Shown here: positions 5,323-5,375 of the stretch, piece by piece
How positions within the stretch are numbered: position 1 is the stretch's first letter
How the letters are laid out: each line of letters starts with the position of its first letter
NCBI GenBank assembly: GCA_030064795.1
Contig: JASJEI010000535.1
Coordinates: 1 to 5,375, forward strand
Source: Pleurocapsa sp. MO_226.B13
Lineage (GTDB): Bacteria > Cyanobacteriota > Cyanobacteriia > Cyanobacteriales > Xenococcaceae
Length of the DNA stretch: 5,375 bases
Reading direction: 5' to 3'
The notes under the pieces: model-generated
Told to the model about the DNA's origin: nothing
The model's database searches: none
The model's input: only the letters and a program-made list of their open reading frames with translations
Made by a program: the position numbers and the translations under genes

Positions 5323-5375
5323 GGGTTTGGTCGTGATGATTTTTCGGTGAGTGAGGACAAATCACCCCCTTTATT
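5287..5375. other. Unassigned sequence after the AraC-like break point
   Basis: This edge segment has no gene I can support. It carries GGACA-containing repeats (GGACAAA at 5292-5298, GGACA at 5302-5306, GGACAAA at 5355-5361) and a short CCCT/AGGG dyad at 5313-5326. It may be the end of an inserted element that cut the AraC-like gene, but no terminal inverted repeat or target duplication can be judged here. Confidence 0.2.

Noticed and set aside
5178..5360. Minus-strand 60-codon frame at the right end
   Set aside because: It is antisense to the AraC-like fragment, whose plus-strand product reads as a real protein segment.
1..5375. CRISPR array, tRNA or rRNA genes
   Set aside because: No regularly spaced repeat series and no tRNA- or rRNA-like segments were seen on either strand.

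Overview
The window looks cyanobacterial. It is AT-rich, it carries three complete HIP1 octamers (GCGATCGC at 3292-3299, 3671-3678 and 5049-5056) and many GATCG-type near matches, and its protein styles fit that phylum. The gene set (toxin-antitoxin pair, MobC-like protein, relaxase, orphan hypotheticals, gene remnants) suggests a mobilizable plasmid or an integrated mobilizable element. No replication initiator, partition gene or transposase was recognised, so plasmid status is inference.

Left part (1-1099): a minus-strand toxin-antitoxin operon. The antitoxin (254-868) has an HTH-like middle and a MbcA/ParS/Xre-type C-terminal domain. It runs through a TAATG stop/start overlap into a RES-domain NAD+-degrading toxin that is cut off by the window edge. 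Upstream of the antitoxin lie two perfect 12-bp direct repeats (908-919, 939-950), which may be operators. The module probably stabilises the element by post-segregational killing.

Centre-left (1100-2220): two plus-strand genes of unknown function. The first encodes a small basic protein with a C-X2-C-X13-H-X2-C zinc-finger-like motif and is preceded by two helically phased TTGATACGC repeats. The second encodes a helical protein that needs a TTG start.

Centre-right (2255-4331): a minus-strand mobilization cluster. MobC-like accessory protein and relaxase overlap by 4 nt (GTGA). Downstream, with its own good promoter and a palindrome just after the predicted transcription start, is a MerR/IS607-like HTH protein fused to a serine-recombinase-like domain whose catalytic serine is replaced by glutamate. 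It may be a recombinase turned DNA-binding regulator.

Right part (4332-5375): about 770 bp without a confident gene. It starts with inverted repeats placed where an origin of transfer would be expected, followed by AT-rich DNA. A minus-strand reading frame there resembles the C-terminus of a macro-domain-like protein and is probably a gene remnant. The window ends with a plus-strand ORF that resembles the N-terminus of a cyanobacterial AraC-type regulator but stops after 74 codons, suggesting a broken gene. The relaxase and MobC would act at the putative oriT, needing a conjugation machine from elsewhere, while the toxin-antitoxin pair secures maintenance.
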